This document shows, piece by piece, positions 19,192-30,346 of a stretch of 64,000 nucleotides of DNA. Under the pieces are notes generated by a model that had not been told where the DNA came from, did not search any database, and saw only the letters and a list, made by a program, of their open reading frames with translations. A program made the translations under genes and the position numbers. Position 1 is the first letter of the stretch. The number at the start of each line of letters is the position of its first letter. This stretch comes from Pseudomonas sp. MM211 (GTDB lineage: Bacteria > Pseudomonadota > Gammaproteobacteria > Pseudomonadales > Pseudomonadaceae), in contig NZ_CP081942.1 of assembly GCF_020386635.1 (NCBI RefSeq), positions 4,030,001 through 4,094,000 of the forward strand, written 5' to 3'.

Positions 19192-19971
19192 TTACTTGCC
19201 GTAGACGTCGAAGCTGAAGTACTTGTCCTGAACGGCCTTGTAGGTGCCGTTCTCGCGGATCGCCAGGATCGCCGCGCTGACCTTCTCGGCCAGCGCCTTG
19301 TCACCCTTGCGCACGGCGATGCCCTGGCCTTCACCGAAGTATTTTTCTTCGGTGAAATCCGGGCCCACGAAGGCGAAGCCCTTGCCGGCGTCGGTCTTGA
19401 GGAAGCCGTCTTCAATGTTCACCGAGTCGGCGATGGTGCCATCCAGGCGGCCGGCGCTGAGATCCAGGAACACTTCGTTCTGTGAGCTGTAACGCACGAT
19501 CTCGGCACCAGCCGGACCGAAAACGTCGGTGGCGTAACGGTCATACACGGACGAACGCTGTACGCCGATCTTCTTGCCCTTGAGGTCGGTGGCCACGTCG
19601 TTCAGTACTGCACCGCTCTTCATCGCCAGCTTGGCGGGCGTGGCGTAGTACTTGCCGGTGAAATCCACGGCGCGCTTACGCTCTTCGGTGATGGACATCG
19701 ACGACAGCACCGCGTCGAACTTGCGGACCTTCAGTGCCGGGATCAGGCCGTCGAACTCCTGCTCGATCCACTTGCACTCGACCTTCATCTCTTCACACAG
19801 GGCAACACCGATGTCGTAGTCGAAACCGGTGATATTGCCGTCGGGAGTCTTGTAGGCGAACGGCGGGTAAGCCGCTTCGATACCGATACGCAGCGCCTTG
19901 GCCTCCTGGGCCATGGTCAGCGGCGAGAGCAGGGATAGTGCCAACGCGCCGAGCAGTGCGATCTTTTTCAT
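19192..19971 (-). CDS. aotJ: Periplasmic arginine/ornithine-binding protein AotJ
   Basis: 259 residues. Signal peptide MKKIALLGALALSLLSPLTMA. The mature protein is a family 3 solute-binding protein: LRIGIEAAYPPFAYKTPDGNITGFDYDIG at the start, KIGVQRSSVYDRYA and DGTIADSVNIEDGFL in the hinge and lobe II. First gene of the aotJQMP-argR operon, which imports arginine and ornithine. Confidence 0.93.
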   Translation of the reverse strand: MKKIALLGALALSLLSPLTMAQEAKALRIGIEAAYPPFAYKTPDGNITGFDYDIGVALCEEMKVECKWIEQEFDGLIPALKVRKFDAVLSSMSITEERKRAVDFTGKYYATPAKLAMKSGAVLNDVATDLKGKKIGVQRSSVYDRYATDVFGPAGAEIVRYSSQNEVFLDLSAGRLDGTIADSVNIEDGFLKTDAGKGFAFVGPDFTEEKYFGEGQGIAVRKGDKALAEKVSAAILAIRENGTYKAVQDKYFSFDVYGK

Positions 19972-20113
19972 GGAGAAACTCCTGACAGGGATAGGGTTTC
20001 GCTGGCCGTAGGCGGGTTACCCGGGCCATGGAGAAGTGACGTCGCCAGCGTAGCGCAGGGCTGCGGGCGTCGCACGGAAGTGCGGCATTCTAGCGATAGC
20101 GCGGCAGGCGATA

Positions 20114-20129
20114 TTTCCCAGATGCGACA
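20114..20129 (-). promoter_or_regulatory. Candidate ArgR half-site upstream of aotJ
   Basis: On the minus strand the sequence reads TGTCGC-N8-AA, the described P. aeruginosa ArgR half-site, 142-157 bases upstream of the aotJ start. A second half-site in the expected tandem position is weak. By-eye match only. Confidence 0.5.
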
Positions 20130-20227
20130 ACTAATTACAGAAGCCCGAGGGGTACGGCGCAAGCATCTTGACAGAACAAGAAATAGCCAATTCAGCGTTA
20201 TCGTGCCTAAACGCACGCCACGCTGAA

Positions 20228-20272
20228 ACGCAAACGCCCCACGCAGCCTTTAGCAGCATGGGGCGTTTGCGT
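20228..20272 (-). terminator. Terminator hairpin after acsA
   Basis: ACGCAAACGCCCCA (20228-20241) pairs with TGGGGCGTTTGCGT (20259-20272), a perfect 14-bp stem 16 bases beyond the acsA stop codon. The T-run following it on the minus strand is short, but position and stem strength support termination. Confidence 0.7.
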
Positions 20273-20288
20273 TCAGCCTTCGACCCAA

Positions 20289-22250
20289 TCAGGCGCAGGC
20301 AGTCTGCATCGTCTTATGGGTGTCGATCAGTTGCTGAACCACACCTGGATCAGACAGGGTGGAGATATCACCGAGAGTGTCGTACTCGGCCGTGGCGATC
20401 TTGCGCAGGATACGGCGCATGATCTTGCCCGAGCGAGTCTTCGGCAGCCCCGGCGCCCACTGGATTACATCCGGCGTGGCGATCGGGCCAATTTCCTTGC
20501 GTACCCAGGCCTTGAGCTCCTGGCGCAGTTGCTCGGACGGCTCCTGCCCCTGGTTCAGGGTCACGTAGACGTAGATGCCCTGCCCCTTGATGTCGTGCGG
20601 TACGCCAACCACTGCCGCTTCGGCGACTTTCGGGTGGGCGACCATGGCGCTTTCCACTTCTGCGGTGCCCATGCGGTGGCCGGAAACGTTCAGCACGTCG
20701 TCCACACGACCGGTGATCCACCAGTAGCCGTCCTCGTCACGACGCGCGCCGTCACCGGTGAAGTACATGCCCTTGAAGGTCTTGAAGTAGGTATCAACGA
20801 AACGATCATGGTCGCCGTACAGGCTGCGCGACTGGCCCGGCCAGGAATCGAGAATCACCAGGTTGCCTTCGGCAGCGCCCTCGATCAGGTTGCCCAGGTT
20901 GTCCACCAGCGCTGGCACCACGCCGAAGAACGGGCGGGTCGCCGAACCCGGTTTGAGTGCCGTGGCGCCCGGCAGCGGGGTGATCATGAAACCACCGGTT
21001 TCGGTCTGCCACCAGGTGTCGACGATCGGGCAGCGCGACTGGCCGACTTTTTCGTAATACCAGTTCCAGGCTTCCGGGTTGATCGGCTCGCCCACCGAAC
21101 CGAGCAGGCGCAGGCTGGAGCCATCGGCACCTTCGACGGCGGCCGTGCCCTGGGCCATCATGGCGCGAATCGCGGTCGGCGCGGTGTAGAGGATGTTGAC
21201 CTTGTGCTTGTCGATGATTTTCGACACGCGGGTCACGTCCGGGTAATTGGGGATGCCTTCGAACAGCAGCGTGGTCGCGCCGTTGGCCAGCGGGCCATAG
21301 ACGATGTAGCTGTGGCCAGTGACCCAACCGACGTCGGCGGTGCACCAGTAGATCTCGCCCGGTTTGTAATCGAACACCCGCTCATGGGTCAGCGCGGCGT
21401 ACAACAGGTAACCACCGGTGGTGTGCAAAACGCCTTTGGGCTTGCCGGTAGAACCGGAGGTATAGAGGATGAACAGCGCTTCCTCGGCGCCCATTTCCTT
21501 CGGCGCACAGACACTGCCGGCAACCTTCATCAGGTCCTCGAACCAGATGTCGCGGTACTGGTTCCACTTGATCTCGGAGCCTGTGCGCTTGACCACGATG
21601 ACCTTCTGGATGCTGCGCGTTTCAGGGTTGGTCAGGGCGTCGTCGACGTTGGCTTTCAGTGGGATTTTCTTGCCGCCGCGCAGGCCCTCATCCGCAGTGA
21701 TGACCACTTTGGAGGCGCAGTCGATGATGCGACCGGCCAAGGCATCCGGAGAGAAACCACCGAACACCACGGAGTGGATCGCGCCAATACGGGCGCACGC
21801 CAGCATGGCCACTACGGCTTCCGGGATCATCGGCATGTAGATGGTCACCACGTCGCCGCGATGCACATCCTGGCCACGCAGGGCGTTGGCGAATTTGCAC
21901 ACTTGTTCGTGCAGTTCGCGGTAAGTGATTTCCTTGTGCTCGGACGGGTCGTCACCTTCCCAGATGATCGCGATCGCATCGCCACGCTCTTCCAGGTGGC
22001 GATCCAGGCAATTGTAGGAAACGTTGAGGGTGCCGTCGGCGAACCACTTGATATCGACATGGTGGTCGTCGAACGAGGTCTGCTTGACCTTGGTGAAAGG
22101 CTTGATCCAGTCGAGACGCTGAGCCTGCTCACGCCAGAAGCCGTCCGGGTTGATCACGGACTGCTGGTACATGGCTTTGTAGGTGGCTTCGTCGGTCAAC
22201 GAATTGGCCGCCACCTCGGGGCTCACGGGATACAGGGACGCAGCGCTCAT
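20289..22250 (-). CDS. acsA: Acetyl-CoA synthetase
   Basis: Makes acetyl-CoA from acetate, ATP and CoA. 653 residues, normal length. AMP-binding motif [22 protein letters not shown], the [20 protein letters not shown] hinge, and the C-terminal catalytic Lys motif [11 protein letters not shown], which is the acetylation-controlled site in the family. ATG 22250 begins [13 protein letters not shown], the family start. As in P. aeruginosa, it lies between the aot operon and TRAP transporter genes, except that an EAL gene is inserted here. Confidence 0.96.
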   Translation of the reverse strand: MSAASLYPVSPEVAANSLTDEATYKAMYQQSVINPDGFWREQAQRLDWIKPFTKVKQTSFDDHHVDIKWFADGTLNVSYNCLDRHLEERGDAIAIIWEGDDPSEHKEITYRELHEQVCKFANALRGQDVHRGDVVTIYMPMIPEAVVAMLACARIGAIHSVVFGGFSPDALAGRIIDCASKVVITADEGLRGGKKIPLKANVDDALTNPETRSIQKVIVVKRTGSEIKWNQYRDIWFEDLMKVAGSVCAPKEMGAEEALFILYTSGSTGKPKGVLHTTGGYLLYAALTHERVFDYKPGEIYWCTADVGWVTGHSYIVYGPLANGATTLLFEGIPNYPDVTRVSKIIDKHKVNILYTAPTAIRAMMAQGTAAVEGADGSSLRLLGSVGEPINPEAWNWYYEKVGQSRCPIVDTWWQTETGGFMITPLPGATALKPGSATRPFFGVVPALVDNLGNLIEGAAEGNLVILDSWPGQSRSLYGDHDRFVDTYFKTFKGMYFTGDGARRDEDGYWWITGRVDDVLNVSGHRMGTAEVESAMVAHPKVAEAAVVGVPHDIKGQGIYVYVTLNQGQEPSEQLRQELKAWVRKEIGPIATPDVIQWAPGLPKTRSGKIMRRILRKIATAEYDTLGDISTLSDPGVVQQLIDTHKTMQTACA

Positions 22251-22323
22251 TGATTCACCTCGGTTATTGATGTTGTTCTTCTATAAGCACATTTGTAACC
22301 ATCCCCCCCCTTCACAACCATTC

Positions 22324-22355
22324 GACCATGGTCTTACCGCCGCTAGACCTTGGTC
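22324..22355. promoter_or_regulatory. Spaced direct repeat upstream of acsA
   Basis: GACCATGGTC (22324-22333) and GACCTTGGTC (22346-22355) are direct repeats with start-to-start spacing of 22 bp, about two helical turns. They lie 74-105 bases upstream of acsA. In P. aeruginosa acsA depends on the LuxR-type response regulator ErdR; a direct-repeat site would fit such a dimer, but the link is inferred. Confidence 0.4.
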
Positions 22356-22493
22356 GCAACCCGTACGCCAGGCTGGCGCATGATCGCCAAGACATCAGAT
22401 GACAGACCTGCGCAAACAATTCGAGACGCAGCGGACATTCTTGTCGTACAACTTTCGCTAAGCTTGCGAAAGCACCCCGGATCAAGGATCGCC

Positions 22494-24041
22494 ATGCCCT
22501 TCTCCACCCTTCGCTCTCGCGGACGCACTCAGCGTCTGAGCACCTCGCTGGGCGTGGCGGTGCTACCGCTGCTGCTCGGCGTCCCGCTGATGTACTGGCA
22601 GGCCGCGACGCTACTGGCGAATAGTGCAGAGAAGAGCGCGATGGATGCCCAGGCGCAGCTGGAGGTCATGCTCGACAGTGCCGCTCAAGCTGCCGATGCG
22701 GTAATCGAACTCGCGGATCGCACCTGCGCTGAAGCGGAACCGCAACTCCGTCATCAGGTGACCGCCAGCGCCTTCGCCCGCTCGGTGAATCTGGTGCATG
22801 ACGGCGTCATATTCTGCACCTCACTGATGGGGCCGTACGACATCGCCGAAGAACCCGCCGCATACAGCGATGGACGCCTGCGCTTGATGGCGGGCAATAG
22901 CGTCACGCCAGAGCGCGCGGTATTGGTCTACCGGCAGCACAACGGCAATGATGGCGTACTCATCGGCATCGACGGCCAGCACCTGAACAACCTCCTGCAG
23001 ATCAACGGTCAGGATGTACCGCTGCAATTATCGGTCGGCGCGAACTGGATGACTGCCGACGGTGCCGTCAGCCAGGCGGCAGTAGCGCAGTACACCGACT
23101 ATCCCTTCAGCACCACATCATCACGCTATCCATTCAAGGTACTCGCCAGCTACCCCACCGGCGTCTCGCTGCAGTACATGCGTGAACACTATCTGCCGCA
23201 GCTCCTGTTGTTCCTGATGCTGGGCGCACTGGCCGGCACCGCAACCTATCGCTTCAGCCTGCGCTCGGCCTCGCCCAGCGGCGAGCTGCAGCGCGCTCTG
23301 GAGGCGGGTGAATTCATCCCCTACTACCAGCCACTGGTGGACGCTCGCAACGGCAGCTGGGATGGCGTGGAAGTGCTGATGCGCTGGCAGCATCCCAGAG
23401 AAGGCCTGGTGCCACCGGATCAATTCATTCCCCTGGCCGAACGCGTTGGGCTGATCGTGCCCATGACCAGCGCCCTGATAAGCCAGGTGCGCGAAGACTT
23501 CGCCAGCCGAGCGGAAGAATTGCCCGTTGGCTTTCATATCGGCATCAACATCACCGCGGCGCACTGCCAGAACCTGCAGTTACTGGAAGAGTGTCGTAAC
23601 TTTCTGGCGGCCTTCCCGGCCGGGCGCATCAACCTAGTACTGGAGCTCACCGAGCGCCAGATGATCACGCCTACTGCGGTGACTGAACAGCTGTTCGCCG
23701 AACTGCGCGAGCTGGGTGTGCGCATCGCCATCGATGACTTCGGCACCGGCCACTCGAGCCTCGCCTACCTGCGCGAATTTCGCGTCGACTACCTGAAGAT
23801 CGACCGCAGCTTCGTCTCCATGATCGGCTCCGACGCCCTGTCACGGCATATCCTCGACAACATTCTCGACCTAGCGGTACGCCTGGAGCTCGGCCTGGTC
23901 GCCGAGGGGGTAGAAACCGCTGAACAGAGCGAGTACCTGAGCCAGCGCGGCGTGCAGTTCCTGCAAGGCTACCTGTTCGCCAGGCCGATGCCTGCACCGG
24001 CGTTGTTCAAGGCCCTGGAGACGCCACCGAGTGCTCGTTGA
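22494..24041 (+). CDS. Membrane cyclic-di-GMP phosphodiesterase (CSS-EAL)
   Basis: 515 residues. One TM helix near residues 18-37, a periplasmic CSS-type domain (Cys in DRTCAEAEP and the FCTSL motif; such Cys pairs are redox-controlled in the family), a second TM at about 232-250, then an EAL domain. Catalytic residues look intact: EVL in place of EAL (DGVEVLMRWQH), NITAAH, LELTER, IDDFGTG, LKIDRSFV, AEGVET. Degrades c-di-GMP to pGpG. ATG 22494 precedes the first helix; an in-frame ATG at 22380 would add 38 residues. It interrupts the acsA-TRAP order seen in P. aeruginosa. Confidence 0.88.
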   Translation: MPFSTLRSRGRTQRLSTSLGVAVLPLLLGVPLMYWQAATLLANSAEKSAMDAQAQLEVMLDSAAQAADAVIELADRTCAEAEPQLRHQVTASAFARSVNLVHDGVIFCTSLMGPYDIAEEPAAYSDGRLRLMAGNSVTPERAVLVYRQHNGNDGVLIGIDGQHLNNLLQINGQDVPLQLSVGANWMTADGAVSQAAVAQYTDYPFSTTSSRYPFKVLASYPTGVSLQYMREHYLPQLLLFLMLGALAGTATYRFSLRSASPSGELQRALEAGEFIPYYQPLVDARNGSWDGVEVLMRWQHPREGLVPPDQFIPLAERVGLIVPMTSALISQVREDFASRAEELPVGFHIGINITAAHCQNLQLLEECRNFLAAFPAGRINLVLELTERQMITPTAVTEQLFAELRELGVRIAIDDFGTGHSSLAYLREFRVDYLKIDRSFVSMIGSDALSRHILDNILDLAVRLELGLVAEGVETAEQSEYLSQRGVQFLQGYLFARPMPAPALFKALETPPSAR

Positions 24042-24050
24042 CGCATAAAA

Positions 24051-24072
24051 AACCCGGCACGAAGGCCGGGTC
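24051..24072 (-). terminator. Rho-independent terminator of the dctQM operon
   Basis: On the minus strand a GC-rich stem (ACCCGGCC/GGCCGGGT-like) with loop around TTCG is followed by T6, about 55 bases downstream of the dctM stop. Confidence 0.85.
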
Positions 24073-24126
24073 GAGGAAAAGAGCGGGGCCTCCTGCCGAG
24101 CAGGAAGCGCCTTGCGCAGTGAACTC

Positions 24127-25410
24127 TTAGTTCATGCCCAGGAAGTTCGGCAAGCCCAGCGAAATGAACGGTACGTAGGTGACCAGGATCAGGAACGCCA
24201 GCATCACCAGCAGCCACGGCGATACCGCGCGCACCACGCGGGTCAGCGGCATGCCGGTGACCGCCGAGGTGACGAACAGGTTCAGGCCCGTGGGCGGCGT
24301 GATCAGGCCGATCTCCATGTTCACCACCATGATGATGCCCAGGTGGATCGGGTCGATGCCCAACTGCATGGCGATCGGGAACAGGATCGGCGCCAGGATC
24401 AGGATGATCGCCGACGGCTCCATGAAGGTACCGGCGACCAGCAGCACGATGTTCACCACGATCAGGAACTCGATCGGGCTGAAGCCCTGGTCGACGACCC
24501 AGGCGGTGATCGACTGCGGGATCTGTTCGGTGGTCAGTACGTGGGCGAACAGCATGGCGTTGGCGATGATGAACATCAGCACCACGCTCAGCTTGCCGGC
24601 CTCGACGAACACCTTCGGGCACTCGCGAACGGTCATGTCCTTGTAGATGAAGATCGCCACGAAGGCCGCATACACCGCAGCCACCGCAGCGGCTTCGGTC
24701 GGCGTGAACATGCCCGAGTAGATACCGCCGAGGATGATCACGATCAGCGCCAGCCCCCAACCGGCCTTGCGCCCGGCAGTGAGGATCTCGGCCATCGACG
24801 CGCGCGGCAGCGACGGCATGTTCTTCACCCGGGCGATGATGTAGATGGTGATCATCAGGAACACGCCCAGCAGCAGGCCCGGCACCACACCGGCCATGAA
24901 CAGCTTGCCCACCGAAGTCTCGGTCGCCGTGGCGTAGACCACCATGACGATCGACGGCGGAATCAGGATGCCCAGGGTACCGGCGTTACAGACGATACCG
25001 GCGGCGAACTCCTTCTTGTAGCCCGAGCGCACCATGCCGGCGATGACGATCGAACCGACCGCCGCCACCGTGGCCGGCGACGAGCCGCTCAGCGCAGCGA
25101 ACAGCATGCACGCCAGGATCGCGGCGATGGCCAGGCCACCCTTGATGTGGCCGACGCAGGCGTTGGCGAAGTCGATCAGCCGACGGGCCACGCCGCCGCT
25201 GGTCATGAACGCGCCAGACAACAGAAAGAATGGAATCGCCAGCAGCGTGTAGTGCTCGCTGGTCTCGAACAGCTTGATCGCCAGCGAACGCACCGAGTCG
25301 TTGCTGAAGAACAGGATGGTCATGGCCCCGGACAAGCCCAGGGAAATCGCCACCGGAATGCCGATGAACATCAGCGCGAACAGGGCGACGAACAGAAATG
25401 CGATGGTCAT
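24127..25410 (-). CDS. dctM: TRAP transporter large permease subunit, DctM type
   Basis: 427 residues, about 12 helices. Motifs of the DctM subunit: AIPFFLLSGAFMTSGGVARRLIDFANACVGHIKGGL, FAALSGSSPATVAAVGSI, GTLGILIPPSI and GLITPPTGLNLFV. It forms the Na+-driven channel of a tripartite ATP-independent periplasmic transporter for a carboxylic acid. ATG overlaps the dctQ stop by 4 bases. By position it corresponds to the TRAP genes next to acsA in P. aeruginosa (PA0884-PA0886). Confidence 0.93.
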   Translation of the reverse strand: MTIAFLFVALFALMFIGIPVAISLGLSGAMTILFFSNDSVRSLAIKLFETSEHYTLLAIPFFLLSGAFMTSGGVARRLIDFANACVGHIKGGLAIAAILACMLFAALSGSSPATVAAVGSIVIAGMVRSGYKKEFAAGIVCNAGTLGILIPPSIVMVVYATATETSVGKLFMAGVVPGLLLGVFLMITIYIIARVKNMPSLPRASMAEILTAGRKAGWGLALIVIILGGIYSGMFTPTEAAAVAAVYAAFVAIFIYKDMTVRECPKVFVEAGKLSVVLMFIIANAMLFAHVLTTEQIPQSITAWVVDQGFSPIEFLIVVNIVLLVAGTFMEPSAIILILAPILFPIAMQLGIDPIHLGIIMVVNMEIGLITPPTGLNLFVTSAVTGMPLTRVVRAVSPWLLVMLAFLILVTYVPFISLGLPNFLGMN

Positions 25411-26039
25411 CGTTTAGCCTCCGTCTCTTCGGCGAGTTTGATGGCGTCTTCGACTTCGCCGTGACCACCAAAACCAATCTGCTTGTCCTGAATCACCCGC
25501 ACCAACACCTGGGCGAAACGCAGGAACATGAGAGAGAAGCCAATCGGCACGATCATCACGATGTGCCACTGCTGGACGCCGAAGCGATCCAGATCCTCGG
25601 CACCGGTGCCGATGTTGTACAGCACCGCGACCCACTGCTCGCTGGAGTAGGCCATCAGCGCGCAATAGGCCAGGCAGATGACCAGCGCCAGAATCGCCAC
25701 GGCCTTCTGCAGGGCAGGCTTGAACAGGCGCACCAACAGGTCGACGCCGATGTGCGCACCGATGCGCACGCCCCAGGCCAGGCCGACGAAGATCAGCCAA
25801 CCGAACATGGCCTTGGTCAGGGCCACGCTCCAGGTCATTTCCTGGGCAACATAAAGAATGCCGTCGCCAATGCTGAACATCGCATCGTTGGCGAACGGCA
25901 GGGAATCACCCAGGGCGTAGAACAGCCCGTAGAGATTGTTGAATACCACGTACGAGAAGGTGACCAGGGTCATCGCCGCGAGAAGAAACGCCACGGCGAT
26001 TTCCTCGAGCTGATCCCACAGGCGCTGCAAAGCTGTCAT
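25407..26039 (-). CDS. dctQ: TRAP transporter small permease subunit, DctQ type
   Basis: 210 residues with four helices (about 13-35, 58-77, 92-115, 135-160) and a conserved TWSVALTKAMFGWLIFVGLAWGVRIGAHIGVDLL stretch typical of DctQ. It pairs with DctM. A dctP gene is not directly fused to this operon: dctP1 is upstream beyond a VOC gene and a REPIN; dctP2 is 11 kb away. Confidence 0.9.
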   Translation of the reverse strand: MTALQRLWDQLEEIAVAFLLAAMTLVTFSYVVFNNLYGLFYALGDSLPFANDAMFSIGDGILYVAQEMTWSVALTKAMFGWLIFVGLAWGVRIGAHIGVDLLVRLFKPALQKAVAILALVICLAYCALMAYSSEQWVAVLYNIGTGAEDLDRFGVQQWHIVMIVPIGFSLMFLRFAQVLVRVIQDKQIGFGGHGEVEDAIKLAEETEAKR

Positions 26040-26136
26040 CAGCGGTCTCCCAGAGAGAGTTGTTGTAATTGTTTTGGCAAGCCGACTCTAACCCCGCCGT
26101 CTGGCGGGCAGTTATTCACGATTGGTAAACGCGGCC

Positions 26137-26151
26137 TTCGGCGTGGGCGAA
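26137..26151. promoter_or_regulatory. TTCG-N7-CGAA palindrome upstream of dctQM
   Basis: TTCGGCGTGGGCGAA lies about 100 bp upstream of dctQ. It has the LysR T-N11-A geometry and matches the sites at 27902, 28817 and 28883 near the LysR gene at 27875-28804. Inferred operator. Confidence 0.45.
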
Positions 26152-26239
26152 TAGCCTTCAGTGGCAAAGGACTGGAGGCATCCGTGCGGAAAAACCTAAC
26201 GGCTAGAAAGTGGCGATAGCGGTCGGCCGCGGTTCTCGT

Positions 26240-26323
26240 GTAGGAGCCAGCTTGCTGGCGATCAGGGCCACCGCCGATACGGTGTTGTATCAACAATCGC
26301 ATCGCCAGCAAGCTGGCTCCTAC
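26240..26323. repeat. REPIN (inverted REP doublet)
   Basis: GTAGGAGCCAGCTTGCTGGC.. at 26240-26262 is mirrored by its complement at 26301-26323 with a 38-base spacer. It sits between the VOC gene and dctQ; the whole 26040-26375 gap holds only this, the operator candidate at 26137 and presumably a promoter. Confidence 0.9.
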
Positions 26324-26375
26324 AGGTCATGCCACCGGCCGCCTCTACACTTTCCGCTGCCCGACCAAGCCACCC

Positions 26376-26753
26376 TCACACCAACTCAGCTATCTCGATC
26401 AGATTCAGGTCGGGGTCGCGCAGGTACACCGAACGGATCGGCCCCGTGGCGCCGGTGCGCATCACCGGCCCTTCGATGATCGGCCAACCGACTCGCTGCA
26501 GGTGCGCGATCACCTCGTCCAGGGGCTGACTGGCGATGAAGCACAGGTCCAGCGCACCCGGCACCGGCAGGTGAGCCTTGGGCTCGAACTCCTTCCCACG
26601 CACGTGCAGGTTGATCTTCTGATTGCCGAAGCAGAACGCCTTGCGGCCATTGCCGAAGGTCTCCAGGCGCATGCCCAGCACCTCGACATAGAAGTGCGTG
26701 GTTGCGTCGGCGTCGGTAGCGGTCAGTACCAGATGATCCAGGTGGTCGAGCAT
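26376..26753 (-). CDS. VOC/glyoxalase family protein (PA0880-like)
   Basis: 125 residues, one vicinal-oxygen-chelate unit pair: LDHLVLTATDADATTHFYVEVLGMRLETF ... INLHV ... DLCFIAS ... SVYLRDPDLNLIEIAELV. Metal-ligand candidates are His5 or His8 region, His in INLHV, and Glu in LIEI. In P. aeruginosa a similar protein (PA0880) lies inside the itaconate operon, whereas here it has moved next to dctP1. Substrate unknown; could be an epimerase or lyase acting on a CoA ester. Confidence 0.75.
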   Translation of the reverse strand: MLDHLDHLVLTATDADATTHFYVEVLGMRLETFGNGRKAFCFGNQKINLHVRGKEFEPKAHLPVPGALDLCFIASQPLDEVIAHLQRVGWPIIEGPVMRTGATGPIRSVYLRDPDLNLIEIAELV

Positions 26754-26778
26754 GGCGGTCTCCGTGTTCGGTGATGAC

Positions 26779-28804
<2,026 letters not shown>

Positions 28805-28816
28805 GGCAGGCTCCGC

Positions 28817-28897
28817 TTCGTGATTGGCGAAAGGCTCACCGCCACGGCTGGCGCCGGGCAGGAGCGGCCACACCATAAGCCTTCGCGAGATACGAAG
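28817..28897. promoter_or_regulatory. Two LysR-type palindromes in the divergent promoter
   Basis: TTCGTGATTGGCGAA (28817-28831) and TTCGCGAGATACGAA (28883-28897, extended to CTTCG..CGAAG) both have TTCG-N7-CGAA arms and T-N11-A spacing. They are 66 bp apart, between the LysR start (28804) and CoA-transferase start (28983). Confidence 0.55.
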
Positions 28898-28982
28898 CCA
28901 GACTTGGCGATTGACTGATTGCGGCAAGGCCCGCCGTGGGCGATGCTCGGCGCCATCGACCCAAGTCATCGGGAATTCGCAC

Positions 28983-30188
28983 ATGTCTGCCGACTCAACC
29001 GTTACACCCATGGCCCTGGCTGGGCTCAAGGTCATCGAAATGGGCCAGCTGATTGCCGGCCCCTTCGCCAGCAAGATGCTCGGCGAATTCGGCGCCGAGG
29101 TGATCAAGATCGAACCGCCGGGTATCGGCGATCCGCTGCGCAAATGGCGCAAGATCAAGGACGGCACTTCGCTCTGGTGGCACGTACAGTCACGCAACAA
29201 GCAGTCGCTGACCCTCAATCTCAAGGAAGCGGAAGGCCAGGACATCGTCCGTCGCCTGGTCGCCGAAGCCGACATCCTGGTGGAGAACTTCCGCCCCGGC
29301 ACATTGGAAGAATGGGGTCTGGGTTGGGAAGAGCTGTCACGCATCAACCCGCGCCTGATCATGCTGCGCATCTCCGGCTACGGACAGACCGGCCCTTACC
29401 GCGACCTGCCAGGCTTCGGCGTGATCGGCGAAGCCATGGGCGGCCTGCGCCACCTGTCCGGCTACCCCGGCCAGGCACCGGTACGGGTCGGCGTGAGCAT
29501 CGGCGACTCGCTGTCATCGCTGTATGGGGTGATCGGCGTACTGCTCGCCCTGCAGGAGCGCAACCGCAGCGGCCAGGGCCAGCAGATCGACGTCGCCCTG
29601 TACGAATCGGTGTTCGCCATGATGGAAAGCCTGGTGCCCGAATACGATGCCTTCGGCTATGTGCGGGAACCGGCTGGCAGCGCCCTGCCCGGCATCACCC
29701 CTTCCAACTCCTACCCGTGCAACGACGGCAGCTACTTGCTGATCGCCGGCAATGGCGACAGCATCTACAAGCGCCTGATGAACCTGATCGGCCGCGTCGA
29801 TCTGGCCGACGATCCGCGCCTGGCCCAGAACGACGGGCGCAGTCAGCACGCTGAGATGATCGATGCCGCCATTGGCGAATGGACAGCCCAGCGTGGCCGC
29901 GACGAAGTGATCGACGCGCTCAAAGGCGCACGGGTGCCGGCGGGTTATCCCTACACCGCCGCCGATATCGTCAGCGACCCCCATTACCTGGCGCGACAGA
30001 TGATCGAGACGGTACGCACCAGCGCCGGCCCGCTGAAAGTGCCTGGGGTGCTGCCAAAACTCAGCCGTACCCCAGGGCGCATCGGCGAAGGTGGCCCGCA
30101 GCTCGGTGAACACACCGATGACGTCTTGGCCGGCTTGGGCCTGAGCGACGAGCAGGTCAAGGGCCTGCGCGAGCGCGGGATTATCTGA
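28983..30188 (+). CDS. Family III CoA-transferase (CaiB/SUGCT-like)
   Basis: 401 residues. Family III motifs: LAGLKVIEMGQLIAGPFASKMLGEFGAEVIKIEPPG, SLTLNLKEAEGQ, ENFRPGTLEEWGL, ISGYGQTGPYRDLPGF, and the catalytic Asp in SIGDSLSSLYG. ATG 28983 is at the family start. The next gene, HMG-CoA lyase, suggests the acceptor is 3-hydroxy-3-methylglutarate or a close analogue, as in SUGCT-type succinyl-CoA:glutarate/HMG CoA-transferases. Substrate is inference only. Distinct from the itaconate CoA-transferase at 47544. Confidence 0.88.
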   Translation: MSADSTVTPMALAGLKVIEMGQLIAGPFASKMLGEFGAEVIKIEPPGIGDPLRKWRKIKDGTSLWWHVQSRNKQSLTLNLKEAEGQDIVRRLVAEADILVENFRPGTLEEWGLGWEELSRINPRLIMLRISGYGQTGPYRDLPGFGVIGEAMGGLRHLSGYPGQAPVRVGVSIGDSLSSLYGVIGVLLALQERNRSGQGQQIDVALYESVFAMMESLVPEYDAFGYVREPAGSALPGITPSNSYPCNDGSYLLIAGNGDSIYKRLMNLIGRVDLADDPRLAQNDGRSQHAEMIDAAIGEWTAQRGRDEVIDALKGARVPAGYPYTAADIVSDPHYLARQMIETVRTSAGPLKVPGVLPKLSRTPGRIGEGGPQLGEHTDDVLAGLGLSDEQVKGLRERGII

Positions 30189-30205
30189 GCAGGTGGATAC
30201 CGATG

Positions 30206-30310
30206 GCTCCCACGCTCTGCGTGGTAGCCAAGCCCCGGACGCTCCGCGTCCGCCGTAGATAGCAGGACGCAGAGCGTCCCAAGATGCATTCCCACGCAGA
30301 GCATGGGAAC
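30206..30310. repeat. Cluster of short palindromes of the ACGCTCTGCGT type
   Basis: Between the CoA-transferase and lyase genes lie CCCACGCTCTGCGTGG, GGACGCTCCGCGTCC (30237-30251), GGACGCAGAGCGTCC (30265-30279) and CCCACGCAGAGCATGGG (30291-30307). The outer two and inner two are mutual inverted repeats, as in a dispersed intergenic repeat. It could form a hairpin inside the two-gene transcript. Confidence 0.75.
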
Positions 30311-30346
30311 GATCACTACGGCACCCGACACAACCAGGACTTCCCC

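Noticed and set aside
20316..22253. 645-codon plus-strand open frame opposite acsA
   Set aside because: Composition (Arg, His, Asp, Val rich) is that of a mirror frame; acsA on the other strand is certain.
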